From the NCBI GenBank assembly GCA_964565715.1, contig CAZMGG010000058.1, positions 1-32,653 on the forward strand: DNA of 32,653 nucleotides, given 5' to 3'. The position numbers and the translations under genes were made by a program. Below the pieces are notes generated by a model. That model did not search any database. It was not told the DNA's origin and worked only from the letters and a program-made list of their open reading frames with translations. This document shows positions 1 through 7,835 of this stretch, one piece after another. This DNA is from CAZMGG01 sp964565715 (GTDB taxonomy: Bacteria > Planctomycetota > UBA1135 > UBA2386). The first letter of the stretch is position 1; every line of letters begins with the position of its first letter.

Positions 1-60
1 CACGCCGTCGCGGATCCGTTCACGGGCTTCCTGGTCGTAGGCGATCTTCTTGACTGCCAT
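1..60 (-). CDS. groL: Chaperonin GroEL, N-terminal fragment
   Basis: Only the first 20 codons lie in the window; the gene continues past the left edge. The reading begins MAVKKIAYDQEAR, which matches the highly conserved start of the 60-kDa chaperonin GroEL (usually about 540 residues), the ATP-driven folding chamber that works with GroES. It lies 42 nt downstream of groES on the same strand, the classic groES-groEL operon order. The ATG is at 58-60; the upstream purine stretch is only a weak ribosome-binding site. Identification rests on the N-terminus plus the neighbour, and is strong despite the short length. Confidence 0.9.
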   Translation of the reverse strand, partial: MAVKKIAYDQEARERIRDGV

Positions 61-102
61 GGGGTTCTCTCTGGGGTGTGCGGTTGGGTGGGAAGCGGCG
101 GG

Positions 103-408
103 TTACTCGATGACGGCGAGGATCTCGTCCTCACCCAGGATCAGCATCTCCTGGCCGTCGAGCTTGATCTCGGAGCCGGCATAGGAGCTGAACAGGACCC
201 GGTCCTTGGCCTTGACCGACATCGCCTGGCGCTGGCCGTTCTCGAGCAGCTTGCCGTTGCCGACCGCCATCACGATGCCCTCGCGCGGCTTCTCCTTGGC
301 GGTGTCGGGCAGGATGATGCCACCCTTGGTCTTCTCATCGGCCTCGACACGGCGGACGAGGACGCGGTCACCAAGGGGGGTGACGGTGGCGGACTTGGTC
401 TTGGACAT
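103..408 (-). CDS. groES: Co-chaperonin GroES
   Basis: This 101-residue protein has the length and layout of GroES, the heptameric lid of the GroEL chamber. The N-terminal PLGDRVLVRR strand is at about 11-20. The mobile-loop region that contacts GroEL is at about 24-41 and includes GGIILPDTAKEKP. The C-terminal part carries the usual VLFSSYAGSEIKLDG and EDEILAVIE segments. A good ribosome-binding site (GAGGAG, 418-423 read on the minus strand) sits 9 nt before the ATG at 408. It is the first gene of the groES-groL pair. No CIRCE inverted repeat is visible in the 91-nt gap upstream, so HrcA control is not supported by the sequence. Confidence 0.97.
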   Translation of the reverse strand: MSKTKSATVTPLGDRVLVRRVEADEKTKGGIILPDTAKEKPREGIVMAVGNGKLLENGQRQAMSVKAKDRVLFSSYAGSEIKLDGQEMLILGEDEILAVIE

Positions 409-474
409 CGGTGGGGGCTCCTCGGATCGGTTTTGCAGGGGGAAGTGGAGTGTGGGTGGTCGGCCCGGACCCGG

Positions 475-492
475 CCTGGCGGGGTCGCCAGG
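475..492 (-). terminator. Terminator-like hairpin after the response regulator
   Basis: A perfect 7-bp inverted repeat (CCTGGCG / CGCCAGG) with a 4-nt loop begins 8 nt past the stop of the response-regulator gene. There is no U-tract after it. It separates that gene from groES and may be a weak or Rho-assisted terminator. Confidence 0.4.
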
Positions 493-499
493 CAGGCGT

Positions 500-943
500 T
501 CAGTGCAGACCGGGGGGATGCGTTGGCTTCGGGTTGCGCTGGGGGATCTGCCGCTGGCCCTGCTGCTGGGCGCGCAGGTGGTGCTGGACCAGCAGGTCGA
601 CCGTGCGGCGCAGTTCGGCCAGGTCCAGCGGCTTGCGGAGGAAGGTGAACACCCCGGCCTGCTGGGCGGCGCGCGCCTCCTCGGCGCTGGCCAGCCCCGA
701 CATCATGATCGAGGGCAGGGGCCGCACCCGGCGGATGGCGTTCAGGACCTCCAGACCCGTCATGCCCGGCAGGTGGAAGTCGAGGATGCTGAAGTCGAAG
801 CGCTGGGTGAGGGCGAGCTGGATCGCCTCGGTCCCGAAGGCAGTGGCGGCCACGTCCAGGCCCCGGCTGGCCAGGAACTCGCCGAGACAACCCCGGAGGG
901 GGTCGTCGTCTTCGACGAGCAGGACGCGGATGCCGTGGGTCAT
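500..943 (-). CDS. Single-domain response regulator
   Basis: This 147-residue protein is a stand-alone receiver domain of a two-component system. The acidic pocket is E11-D12-D13, the phospho-acceptor is D55 in the ILDFHLPGMTG segment, the switch hydroxyl is S82 and the conserved lysine is K104 in FLRKPLD. No output domain follows; the last 30 or so residues are Gln/Arg/Pro-rich and probably disordered. A longer frame upstream (to 1096) has no receiver-like sequence, so I place the start at the ATG reading MTHGIRVLLVEDDD. No Shine-Dalgarno sequence is evident. No histidine kinase is adjacent; the nearest in the window is the hybrid kinase about 19 kb away, so the partner is unknown. It is likely transcribed independently of groES. 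Confidence 0.9.
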   Translation of the reverse strand: MTHGIRVLLVEDDDPLRGCLGEFLASRGLDVAATAFGTEAIQLALTQRFDFSILDFHLPGMTGLEVLNAIRRVRPLPSIMMSGLASAEEARAAQQAGVFTFLRKPLDLAELRRTVDLLVQHHLRAQQQGQRQIPQRNPKPTHPPGLH

Positions 944-1162
944 GGTCGGGTTGGCTGGGCTCGCCCGACAGAGTGTCCGGCGGGCGGGTCCGCCGGCTAG
1001 CAAGCCTTGTGCCGTCGCTTGGATGTCGAGCTGCAAGCGATTGCAGGAAAGGACGTTAAGTCGCAGTCGTCGGGTCGGACCATGGCTCGGGCGCAAGTCC
1101 CTGGCGCCATTTTGGCAGCCAGCTCGACGACGCCGGCTGACATCTTGGCGGCCGGCGGGAAG

Positions 1163-1190
1163 GGGGCGCGAGGTGGAAGGCCGGCGCCCC
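1163..1190 (-). terminator. GC-rich hairpin downstream of the acidic-tail gene
   Basis: An inverted repeat GGGGCGC (1163-1169) / GCGCCCC (1184-1190) with a 14-nt loop begins 11 nt past the stop of the acidic-tail gene. It has no U-tract, so its role as a terminator is tentative. Confidence 0.3.
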
Positions 1191-1201
1191 GGGCGACGGG
1201 C

Positions 1202-1549
1202 TCAGTCCTCTTCCTCTTCCTCGTCCTCGTCTTCGTCCTCGTCCTCTTCCTCTTCTTCCTCCTCCTCTTCCTCTTCCTCTTCCACGTCGAGGTCGTCGTC
1301 GTCGCCGACCTCGATGTCCAGGTCGTCGTCGTCGGAGGAGTCCTCCTCGTCCTCGTCCCAGTCCTCGCCTTCCTCGTCGACGTCCTCCAGTTCCTCATCC
1401 TCGTAGGAGGCCAGGATCCGGTCCCAATCGGTCACTTCGATGAGGTTGTTGCACTGGAGGCAGGAGCTGTCGTTGTCCCGCAGATCCTCGAGTTCCTCGA
1501 GGTCGCGATAGACCTTGTCGCATTCCCTGCACTTGACGGTCTTGCCCAT
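1202..1549 (-). CDS. Small CxxC zinc-ribbon protein with extreme acidic tail (FYDLN_acid-like layout)
   Basis: This 115-residue protein has two parts. Residues 1-48 carry two CxxC pairs (C7/C10 and C30/C33), expected to bind one zinc, with KVYRDL after the first pair. Residues 50-115 are almost entirely acidic: 54 of 66 are Asp or Glu, and the last 26 (90-115) are unbroken Asp/Glu with a run of 13 Glu. The arrangement (CxxC, aromatic-rich FYDL-type motif, CxxC, acidic tail) resembles the FYDLN_acid family of unknown function, though the motif is not an exact match. The start is the ATG reading MGKTVKCREC; longer upstream frames are low-complexity. It has no signal peptide, so it is presumably cytoplasmic. 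An acidic tail could mimic nucleic acid or bind basic proteins, but that is speculation. Confidence 0.8.
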   Translation of the reverse strand: MGKTVKCRECDKVYRDLEELEDLRDNDSSCLQCNNLIEVTDWDRILASYEDEELEDVDEEGEDWDEDEEDSSDDDDLDIEVGDDDDLDVEEEEEEEEEEEEEDEDEDEDEEEEED

Positions 1550-1624
1550 GGTTGGTGTCGGGTCGGGGTCGGAGACGCGGTCGATGGCATAGGGATGCCC
1601 CCTGGTCAAGGCAACGCCCTGAGC

Positions 1625-1652
1625 AAAAAACAAGCGCGCCCCCTGGGGGGCG
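1625..1652 (-). terminator. Hairpin followed by T6: intrinsic terminator or attenuator
   Basis: Read on the minus strand, CGCCCC (1652-1647) pairs with GGGGCG (1642-1637) around a CCAG tetraloop. Six bases later comes an uninterrupted run of six T (1630-1625). Of the hairpins I found, this is the only one followed by a real T-tract. It lies upstream of the minus-strand acidic-tail gene (start 1549), so it either blocks antisense transcription from the plus-strand genes or acts as a leader attenuator of the acidic-tail gene. Confidence 0.5.
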
Positions 1653-1743
1653 TCGGTAGGCGGGTCCCCTCCCCTCCCCCGGCCCCGGGGTGGCCCGCCG
1701 TCCCAGCGCCAGGTCGGCGGGCGGAACGGTCGATACAAGTCCT

Positions 1744-2202
1744 GTGTCCAAGAGCGTCTACGCCATCGGTGGCATCGGGCTGGCATCCTGCGTGATCCTC
1801 AGCCTGATGATGCAGCACCTGCTCAAGGTGAAGGCCGAACGGCAGCGCTCGCCGGTGGCGACGGAGCTGGAGGAACTCTTCAAGAGCCAGCTCGCCGGGC
1901 CGGTCACCGACCAGGTGATCGACCGGGACGGCCGGCGGACCCTGGTGGTGCGGATGGTGCTGCTGGCCGGCCTGCAGAAGCAGCGGATCGGCGCGTCCGC
2001 CGGCGGCCTGATCTGGCGGCGGGTGCTGAGCGGGTCCGGCGAGCCGCCGGAGGTCGTGTTGCTGGAACTGGCCGACGATGGCGGCGGCCGGACCGAGGAG
2101 TTCGTCGCGCCGCGGCCGCCGATGCTCGGCGGCGTACCGGCGGGCGCGGAGGCCAACCGTCCGCCGCCGACGGGACAGCCGGCAGCGCCCGGCAATCGCT
2201 GA
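1744..2202 (+). CDS. Hypothetical membrane-anchored protein
   Basis: I do not recognise a family. From the GTG at 1744 the protein is 152 residues. It starts with a short positively charged segment and one hydrophobic stretch (about residues 4-22, SVYAIGGIGLASCVILSLMM), which looks like an N-terminal anchor. A soluble domain of about 100 residues follows, ending in a Pro/Gly-rich tail. An alternative GTG at 1690 would add 18 Arg/Gly-rich residues. I prefer 1744 because the hydrophobic segment then sits at the N-terminus, but neither start has a clear Shine-Dalgarno. It is the first gene of a long plus-strand run and ends 31 nt before the next gene. Confidence 0.6.
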   Translation: MSKSVYAIGGIGLASCVILSLMMQHLLKVKAERQRSPVATELEELFKSQLAGPVTDQVIDRDGRRTLVVRMVLLAGLQKQRIGASAGGLIWRRVLSGSGEPPEVVLLELADDGGGRTEEFVAPRPPMLGGVPAGAEANRPPPTGQPAAPGNR

Positions 2203-2220
2203 AGCCCGGCGCCCGGCCGG

Positions 2221-2226
2221 TATCCT
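2221..2226 (+). promoter_or_regulatory. -10-like hexamer suggesting a leaderless start
   Basis: TATCCT lies exactly 7 nt before the ATG at 2234, and no Shine-Dalgarno is present. That spacing places the predicted transcript start at or next to the start codon. No convincing -35 element is visible. Confidence 0.35.
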
Positions 2227-2233
2227 GCGCCGG

Positions 2234-4243
2234 ATGGTGGCGCTGCTGCTCCCGGGCCTGCTGTGCGCATTCGTGCAGGATCCGCTGGCGGTCGCGGTGC
2301 GCGTCAACAACCCGTCGCCGGTCGCCCGCACCGCCTGCGTCACCGCGGCGCTGCCGTTCGCGCCGGGTGAACTGCGCGCCGGCGAACTGGCGAACGTGCG
2401 CGTCGACGTCGCCGACCACGCTCCGGTGGCGGCGCGGATCGCGTTCCGCTGGCCGGACGGAACCGTCGGCCTGCTGCACGCCGAGGTGCCGGTGACGGTG
2501 CCGCCGTTCGGCGAGACGGTGCGCCACCTCACGCCGGCCCGCGACGACGCCGGTGCGGTGGCGTGGGCCGCGGCCGGCGTGCACCGCTGCCTGCTGCCGG
2601 AACCGCTGCCGCTGGTGTTCGAACTGCTCGATCCGTGGGAGCGGCGGTTCGTCACCACCCTCGAACGGGACGTCGCCGCCGCGCCGGACGGCGTCCTGTG
2701 GCAGACCGGGCCGGTGCGCGTCCTGCAACTGCGCGGCCGCCTGCGCGACGGAGGCGGCGCCCCGCTGCTGCCGATCCGGGCGTGGCTGCGCACCGTCGAC
2801 GGGTCGCGGGCGGCGACCCTGACGCTCCTGCTCGACAACTCCGACGGCGCGTTCGGCGCGGTACGCCTCGGCGGCTTCGCCGTCCGCAGCACGACGCCCG
2901 ATCTCCGCTTCCTGCCGGCATTTGCCGCCGAGAACGGGATGCTGCCCCCGGCCCCCGCCGAGGTCGGCCACCGGCAGTGGCTGCTGCGCCCGGGCCTGCA
3001 CCACTACCTCGGCGACGGCACCGCCAAGGCCTTCCGGATCCACCTCTTCCAGGACGGCGCCGACGGCGAAGGCCTCGACGATGCGGCGCGGGAGGCAGCC
3101 CGCTACGAGGCACAACCGCTGCTGGCCGTGCCCGACCTGGAACGGACCCGCGCGACCGGCTCGTTCGGCGCCCACGGCGGGCCGGCGCCGCTGGCGGAGC
3201 CCGCCGGTGCCGGCGACGCCGGCGCGCAGTACCTGGCCTGGCGGCAGCAGGCGCGGTTCGGCCCCTACGCCGGGTTCGGCGATCCGGAGGACGCGGCGGT
3301 GCAGGGGTCGGCGCGCAACGGGCCCTGCGTGCTGCACAACCTGCTGCGCTGGCGCAGCCCGCATCTGGCCTACGCCGCCGACGGCATGGTCCTGCAGCAC
3401 CCGCTGCGCCCGACCCCGGGCCGGAACCCGGCGCGGCCGATCGACACCGCCGCCTGGCGGCAGGGTCTCGGCCCGCTGGCGCAGACTGTGCCGCACGGCT
3501 TCACCCGGCTCGACTACGAGCACTTCGCGGTCGGCCTGCTCTACGACTGGTGGTGGCTCGGCGGCGATCCCCTGGCCCGGGCCGAACTCCGGCGCATGGG
3601 CACGGGCCTGCGGGCGACCATGACCGGCGTGCCGTTCCGCACCAGCCGCGGCGAGGGCTGGGGCCTGCAGTCGGGGGTGCTGATCGCCCGCGCCACCGGC
3701 GACGTCGCGCTGCGGGAATGGCTGCGGCGGCGGGCGGTCGAGGTGACCGCCGAGCTGCGGCGCGGCGCCGCGCCGGGCATCGCCATCGCGCAGCCGTCGC
3801 ACCCGGCCGGGCCGGACGGCGATCCCTTCGACGGGCCGTGGCAGATCGCCGCCCTGTGCCACGGCCTGCACGCGGTCTGGCGCGCCACTGGCGACCCGGA
3901 GGTGGCGGCGGCCCTGCGCGCTGCGGCAGATGCCATCGCCGGTTCCGGCTGGCTGCCGGGGCAGGGCCCGAAGTACCTGGTCAGCGCGGTCGATCCTGGC
4001 CGATACACCGTCCCGGCGGACCCGATGACCGTGCAAGGCGTGAACCGGATGGTGGCGGCCGGCCTGGTGCTGGCCCTGGACGTGCCGGCGGCCGGGCCCG
4101 ATGCCGACGCGGCGGTCCGGCGCGCCCTCGGCTTCCTGTGCGACGGGATCCTGCCACCGGATGCCGATCCGCGGCGGCGGGCGGCGGCGCTGGGCAATCC
4201 ATGGCTGCAGGTGGTCTGGGACCGCCGGGAGCGCGGCCGGTGA
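2234..4243 (+). CDS. Secreted protein with YetA/PcRGLX-like N-terminal domain
   Basis: This is a 669-residue protein starting at ATG 2234 (MVALLLPGLLCAFVQD), with a short hydrophobic leader that could be a signal peptide ending before Q15. The N-terminal region (about 15-95) has alternating beta-strand character and the FRWPDGTVGLLHAEV segment. That resembles the RIFT-barrel domain of the YetA/PcRGLX exo-rhamnogalacturonan-lyase-type family (typical WPDGS-W motif). The remainder is rich in Ala/Leu helices with repeated aromatic-charged patterns, such as LLYDWWWLGGDPLARAELRR at about 436-455, in keeping with an alpha/alpha-toroid. This fits a polysaccharide-active secreted enzyme, but I cannot verify catalytic residues. 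Its stop overlaps the start of the TPR gene by 4 nt (GTGA), so the two are probably translationally coupled. Confidence 0.65.
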   Translation: MVALLLPGLLCAFVQDPLAVAVRVNNPSPVARTACVTAALPFAPGELRAGELANVRVDVADHAPVAARIAFRWPDGTVGLLHAEVPVTVPPFGETVRHLTPARDDAGAVAWAAAGVHRCLLPEPLPLVFELLDPWERRFVTTLERDVAAAPDGVLWQTGPVRVLQLRGRLRDGGGAPLLPIRAWLRTVDGSRAATLTLLLDNSDGAFGAVRLGGFAVRSTTPDLRFLPAFAAENGMLPPAPAEVGHRQWLLRPGLHHYLGDGTAKAFRIHLFQDGADGEGLDDAAREAARYEAQPLLAVPDLERTRATGSFGAHGGPAPLAEPAGAGDAGAQYLAWRQQARFGPYAGFGDPEDAAVQGSARNGPCVLHNLLRWRSPHLAYAADGMVLQHPLRPTPGRNPARPIDTAAWRQGLGPLAQTVPHGFTRLDYEHFAVGLLYDWWWLGGDPLARAELRRMGTGLRATMTGVPFRTSRGEGWGLQSGVLIARATGDVALREWLRRRAVEVTAELRRGAAPGIAIAQPSHPAGPDGDPFDGPWQIAALCHGLHAVWRATGDPEVAAALRAAADAIAGSGWLPGQGPKYLVSAVDPGRYTVPADPMTVQGVNRMVAAGLVLALDVPAAGPDADAAVRRALGFLCDGILPPDADPRRRAAALGNPWLQVVWDRRERGR

Positions 4244-5943
4244 CCGAGGCGGTGGTGTTCGAACTGGCGGTGGCCGACGGCCTGTCGCCGGTGGGCGGGG
4301 CGGCGCCGTGGTCGGTGCTGGCGCGGCAGGTGCCGCGGCTGCTGGTGGCGGCGCTGAACGGCGACGGCGATCGCGGCGTCCGCTTCCTGCCCTTCCTCGG
4401 CAACGACGCCGGCCGGCGCTGCTTCCTGCTGGTGCGCGAACTGCTGCCCGTCGAGATGCTGACGCAGATGCACCGGCAGGGCGAGGTGCGCTGTCTGGTG
4501 GATGGCCGCCTGCACGAGGGCGGCCTGCGGCTGCGCATCCTGGATGGCGCGACCGGGCACCCGCGCTTCGAGCAGGATCTGCCGTTCGATCCGCGGGCGC
4601 CGCTGCAGGTGCTGCAGCGGGCGGAGTTCGAGGTGATGGGCGTGCTCGGCTGGCAGGGTCGGCCGACGCCGCCGCTGCTGCTCGAGGGCGAGGCGCTGGC
4701 GTGGTACCTGGTGGCGAAGGACGCGCTGCTGGCCCTGGAGGCGGGGCTGGCCCCGGACGGCTCGTTCGACGCGCTGCGCGCCGCCCAGCGGTGCCTGGCC
4801 CTGCGGCCCGACGTCGCCGACGTGCGCACCGTGACCCTCGAACTCTCGGCGCACCTGCTGCGGCAGGGCATCGATCGGGCCGGCGTGGTGACGCTGCTGA
4901 CCACCGCGACCACCGGCGACGACGTCGAGGCGTCGTTCGCCGAGCGGGCCGCCGACCTGCTGCTGGCCGCCGAGGCCGAGGAGGCCGCCACCGCCCTGCT
5001 GGTGCGGCTGGCGCGGCGCCACCCGGCCCGGGCCAGCGCCGTGCACCAGGCCGCGGCGGTGCTGTTCCGGCAGGGCCGCCTCGACGAGGCCTGCGCGGTG
5101 CTGCGGGGCGCGGTGCAGGCCGGCGCCACCGCCGTGTCGGTGCTGGCCCAGCTCGCCGGCATCGAGGACCTGCTCGGCCATCGCGCCGAACGGGACGCGC
5201 TGTGCGAGCAGATCCTGCGGGCCGGCGACCCGCCGGCCACGGTGGCGCGGCTGCTGGCGGCGTTCCTGCTGGAGCAGGGCCGCGCCGGCGAGGCGCTGCC
5301 GTTGATCGAACGGGCGCTGCTGCGGCAGCCCGAGGACGCCGCCCTGCTGGTCGAGCGCGGCCGCTGCCTGCTGCTGCTCGGCGAGGAGACCGCCGCCACC
5401 GCGGTGCTGCGCGGGGTGCTGGAACGGAGCGAGGGCGGGCCGCGGGCCGAGGCCGAACGGCTGCTGCGCGTGGCCGAGGTGCCCGGCATGCTCGCCCGCA
5501 TCCAGGCGGCGGAGGCGCACCTGCGTCATGGCCGGCTGCGGGAGGCGCTCGGCGTGGCCCTGCGACTCAGCCGGTCGGCGCCGCGTTGCGCCGAGGCGTG
5601 GCTGCTGCTCGGCGTCGTCCGGCAGAAGCTGGAACAGCCGCGCCGGGCGGAGAAGGTGCTGCGCCGGGCGCTGCTGCTGCAGCCCGACCTGGCCGACGCC
5701 CACAACCGGCTCGGCATCCTGCTGGTGGCCCGCGGCCGCGCCGCGGAGGGGCACGCCCACCTGGAGCGCGCCCAGGCGCTGGCGCCGGCCGACGCCTCGA
5801 TCCGCGTGCACCTGGCCCAGGCCTGCGCGCTGCTCGACCGCGTCGCCGAGGGCGAACGGCATCTGGCCGAGGCCGAGCGGCTCGGCGCCAGCCCGGGCAC
5901 GGTGGCGGCGGTCCGCCGTGGATTCTTCACCGCCGGCGGCTGA
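4240..5943 (+). CDS. TPR-repeat protein
   Basis: This 567-residue protein begins with a GTG that overlaps the previous stop (GTGA). The first 140 or so residues form a non-TPR domain (FELAVADGLSPVG, LLVAALNGDGDRGVRFLPF) resembling the N-terminal region seen in TolB/adenylate-cyclase-associated TPR proteins. From about residue 160 to the end it is a string of 34-residue helical repeats with TPR signatures, for example LLGVVRQKLEQPRRAEKVLR and ADAHNRLGILLVARGRAAEG near 460-510. There is no signal peptide or membrane segment, so it is probably a cytoplasmic scaffold. Its partner is unknown. The kynurenine genes begin 53 nt downstream on the same strand. Confidence 0.8.
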   Translation: MTEAVVFELAVADGLSPVGGAAPWSVLARQVPRLLVAALNGDGDRGVRFLPFLGNDAGRRCFLLVRELLPVEMLTQMHRQGEVRCLVDGRLHEGGLRLRILDGATGHPRFEQDLPFDPRAPLQVLQRAEFEVMGVLGWQGRPTPPLLLEGEALAWYLVAKDALLALEAGLAPDGSFDALRAAQRCLALRPDVADVRTVTLELSAHLLRQGIDRAGVVTLLTTATTGDDVEASFAERAADLLLAAEAEEAATALLVRLARRHPARASAVHQAAAVLFRQGRLDEACAVLRGAVQAGATAVSVLAQLAGIEDLLGHRAERDALCEQILRAGDPPATVARLLAAFLLEQGRAGEALPLIERALLRQPEDAALLVERGRCLLLLGEETAATAVLRGVLERSEGGPRAEAERLLRVAEVPGMLARIQAAEAHLRHGRLREALGVALRLSRSAPRCAEAWLLLGVVRQKLEQPRRAEKVLRRALLLQPDLADAHNRLGILLVARGRAAEGHAHLERAQALAPADASIRVHLAQACALLDRVAEGERHLAEAERLGASPGTVAAVRRGFFTAGG

Positions 5944-5996
5944 AACTCGCCCGCCCGCCCGCCCGCGCCGTTCCGGCCGCGGCGGAGCCGTTCGCC

Positions 5997-7196
5997 GTGA
6001 GCTCCACCGACCCCCTCCTGCGCTGGCGCGAGCGCTTCCCGATCACGACCCGCGCCAACTACCTGATCAGCAACTCGCTGGGCGCCATGCCGGCGGCGGC
6101 CCGGGCCAGCGTCGGCCGCTTCCTCGACATGTGGGACCAGCGTGGCGTCCGGGCCTGGGGCGAGGGCTGGTGGGTGCTGCAGGAGGAGGTGGCGCGGCAG
6201 ATCGAGGGCGTGCTCGGCGTGCCGGCGGACACCGTGTCGATGCACCAGAACGTCGCGGTCGCCACCGAGATGATCCTGTCGTGCTTCGACTTCACCGGCC
6301 GGCGGAACGGCATCGTCTACTGCGAGCTGAACTTCCCGTCGGACCAGTACGCCTACGAGGCGCAGGCGGCCCGGGGCGCGCGCCTCGTGCGGGTGGCGGG
6401 GAGCGCCGACGGCATCACCATGGACCTCGAGCGGATCCTGGCGGCGATCGACGACACCACGCTGCTGGTGGCCGTCGACCACGTGCTGTTCCGCAGCTCG
6501 TTCGTCCAGGACGCGGCGGCGATCGTGCGGAAGGCGCGGCAGGTGGGCGCCTTCGTGATCCTCGACGTGTTCCACTCCGCCGGCACGCTGCCGCTGCGGC
6601 TGCGCGAGTGGGGCGTGCACGCGGCGGTGGGCGGGGCCCTCAAGTACCTGTGCGGCGGCCCCGGCAACTGCTTCCTCTACGTCGATCCGGACGAGCGGTC
6701 GCGGCTGGTGCCGAAGTTCACCGGCTGGGCGGCGCACAAGCAGCCGTTCGCGTTCAGCGCCGCGGGCCAGGACTACCGCGACGACGCCGGGCGGTTCTTC
6801 ACCGGCACGCCGAACGTGCCGGCGCTCTACGCCGGCCGCGAGGGCATCGCCGCGGTGGCGGAGATCGGCCTCGAGGCGATCCGGCAGAAGAGCCAGCGCC
6901 TCACCGGGCTGCTGGTGGCGGAGGCCGACCGCGCCGGGCTGGCGCTGCGCTCGCCGCGGCGGCCGGAGCTGCGCGGCGGCCACGTCGCCCTGGAGGTGCC
7001 CGACGGCTACGCGGTGTGCCAGGCGCTGGCCGCCGAGGACATCGTCGTCGACTTCCGGCCCGAGGCCGGCCTGCGGCTGGCGCCGCACTTCTACAACACC
7101 GAGGACGAGGTCCGCACCGCCGTGCGGCGGGTGCGCGAACTGCTCGACTCCGGCGAACACCGCCGTTTCCTGGCGCAGGCGCGCAGGCCGGGCTGA
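5997..7196 (+). CDS. kynU: Kynureninase (PLP-dependent)
   Basis: This 399-residue protein of the class-V aminotransferase fold hydrolyses L-kynurenine to anthranilate and alanine (or 3-hydroxykynurenine to 3-hydroxyanthranilate). Visible features are the N-terminal NYLISNSLGAMP at 21-32, the kynureninase NFPSDQY motif at 112-118, the cofactor-nitrogen Asp D190 in LDVFHSAG, and the PLP lysine K216 in GGALKYLCGGPG. The size fits the family (about 400-420). The GTG at 5997 is chosen because it directly precedes the conserved N-terminus, with a weak GCGGAG upstream. kynB follows after 3 nt, giving two consecutive enzymes of tryptophan catabolism. No tryptophan 2,3-dioxygenase is in the window. 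Confidence 0.88.
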   Translation: MSSTDPLLRWRERFPITTRANYLISNSLGAMPAAARASVGRFLDMWDQRGVRAWGEGWWVLQEEVARQIEGVLGVPADTVSMHQNVAVATEMILSCFDFTGRRNGIVYCELNFPSDQYAYEAQAARGARLVRVAGSADGITMDLERILAAIDDTTLLVAVDHVLFRSSFVQDAAAIVRKARQVGAFVILDVFHSAGTLPLRLREWGVHAAVGGALKYLCGGPGNCFLYVDPDERSRLVPKFTGWAAHKQPFAFSAAGQDYRDDAGRFFTGTPNVPALYAGREGIAAVAEIGLEAIRQKSQRLTGLLVAEADRAGLALRSPRRPELRGGHVALEVPDGYAVCQALAAEDIVVDFRPEAGLRLAPHFYNTEDEVRTAVRRVRELLDSGEHRRFLAQARRPG

Positions 7197-7199
7197 GCC

Positions 7200-7835
7200 A
7201 TGCGCATCTGGGACATCAGCGAGCCGATCGAGCCGCAGACCGCCGTGTTCCCCGGCGACACGCCGTTCTCCGCCGAGTGGGTGATGCGGATGGAACGGGG
7301 CGCCTCGTGCAACGTGTCGACGATCCGCCTGTCAGCGCATCTGGGCACCCACACCGACTCGCCGCTGCACTACGAGACGGCCGGCGGCGACATCGCCAGC
7401 GTCGACCTGCGGCGCTACATCGGCCGTTGCCGCGTGCTGGACGTGCGCGGCGAGGGCGCGCCGGCCCTGGTGCCGGCCGCGGCGCTGACCCCCGACCGGC
7501 TGCGCGGCGTCGAGCGCCTGCTGCTGCGCACCGCCGACCGGCACGATCACCGGCGCTTCGATCCGGCGTTCACCGCGCTGGGTCCGGCGGCGGCCGCGGT
7601 GGTCGTGCAGGCCGGCATCCGGCTGCTCGGCATCGACACGCCGAGCATGGATCATGCCGAGGACAAGGAACTGGGCGCGCACCACGTGCTCACCCGCGGC
7701 GGCTGCGCGATCCTGGAGAACCTGGACCTGAGCCAGGTGGCGCCCGGCGACTACGAGCTGATCGCCCTGCCGCTGCGCATCGTCGGCGGCGACAGCAGCC
7801 CGGTGCGCGCCATCCTGCGGGAGCTGCCCCGATGA
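7200..7835 (+). CDS. kynB: Kynurenine formamidase (arylformamidase, cyclase family)
   Basis: This 211-residue metal-dependent hydrolase of the bacterial KynB/cyclase family converts N-formyl-kynurenine to kynurenine, the step before kynureninase. The hallmark metal site HLGTHTD is at H47-D53, with H57 following in SPLHY. The C-terminal half carries the family segments GIDTPSMD, HHVLTRGGCAILENLDL and YELIALPLRIVGGDSSPVRAIL. The start ATG is 3 nt after the kynU stop, and the stop overlaps the next start (ATGA). Gene order and spacing make a kynU-kynB operon clear. A generic cyclase is possible, but the kynU neighbour favours KynB. Confidence 0.88.
   Translation: MRIWDISEPIEPQTAVFPGDTPFSAEWVMRMERGASCNVSTIRLSAHLGTHTDSPLHYETAGGDIASVDLRRYIGRCRVLDVRGEGAPALVPAAALTPDRLRGVERLLLRTADRHDHRRFDPAFTALGPAAAAVVVQAGIRLLGIDTPSMDHAEDKELGAHHVLTRGGCAILENLDLSQVAPGDYELIALPLRIVGGDSSPVRAILRELPR

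Noticed and set aside
409..499. CIRCE element for HrcA control of groES
   Set aside because: No TTAGCACTC/GAGTGCTAA inverted repeat is present in the gap.
411..1406. Plus-strand frame ending in a long poly-Ser stretch
   Set aside because: The poly-Ser is the antisense translation of the Asp/Glu-rich tail of the minus-strand CxxC protein, and the rest is antisense to the response regulator.
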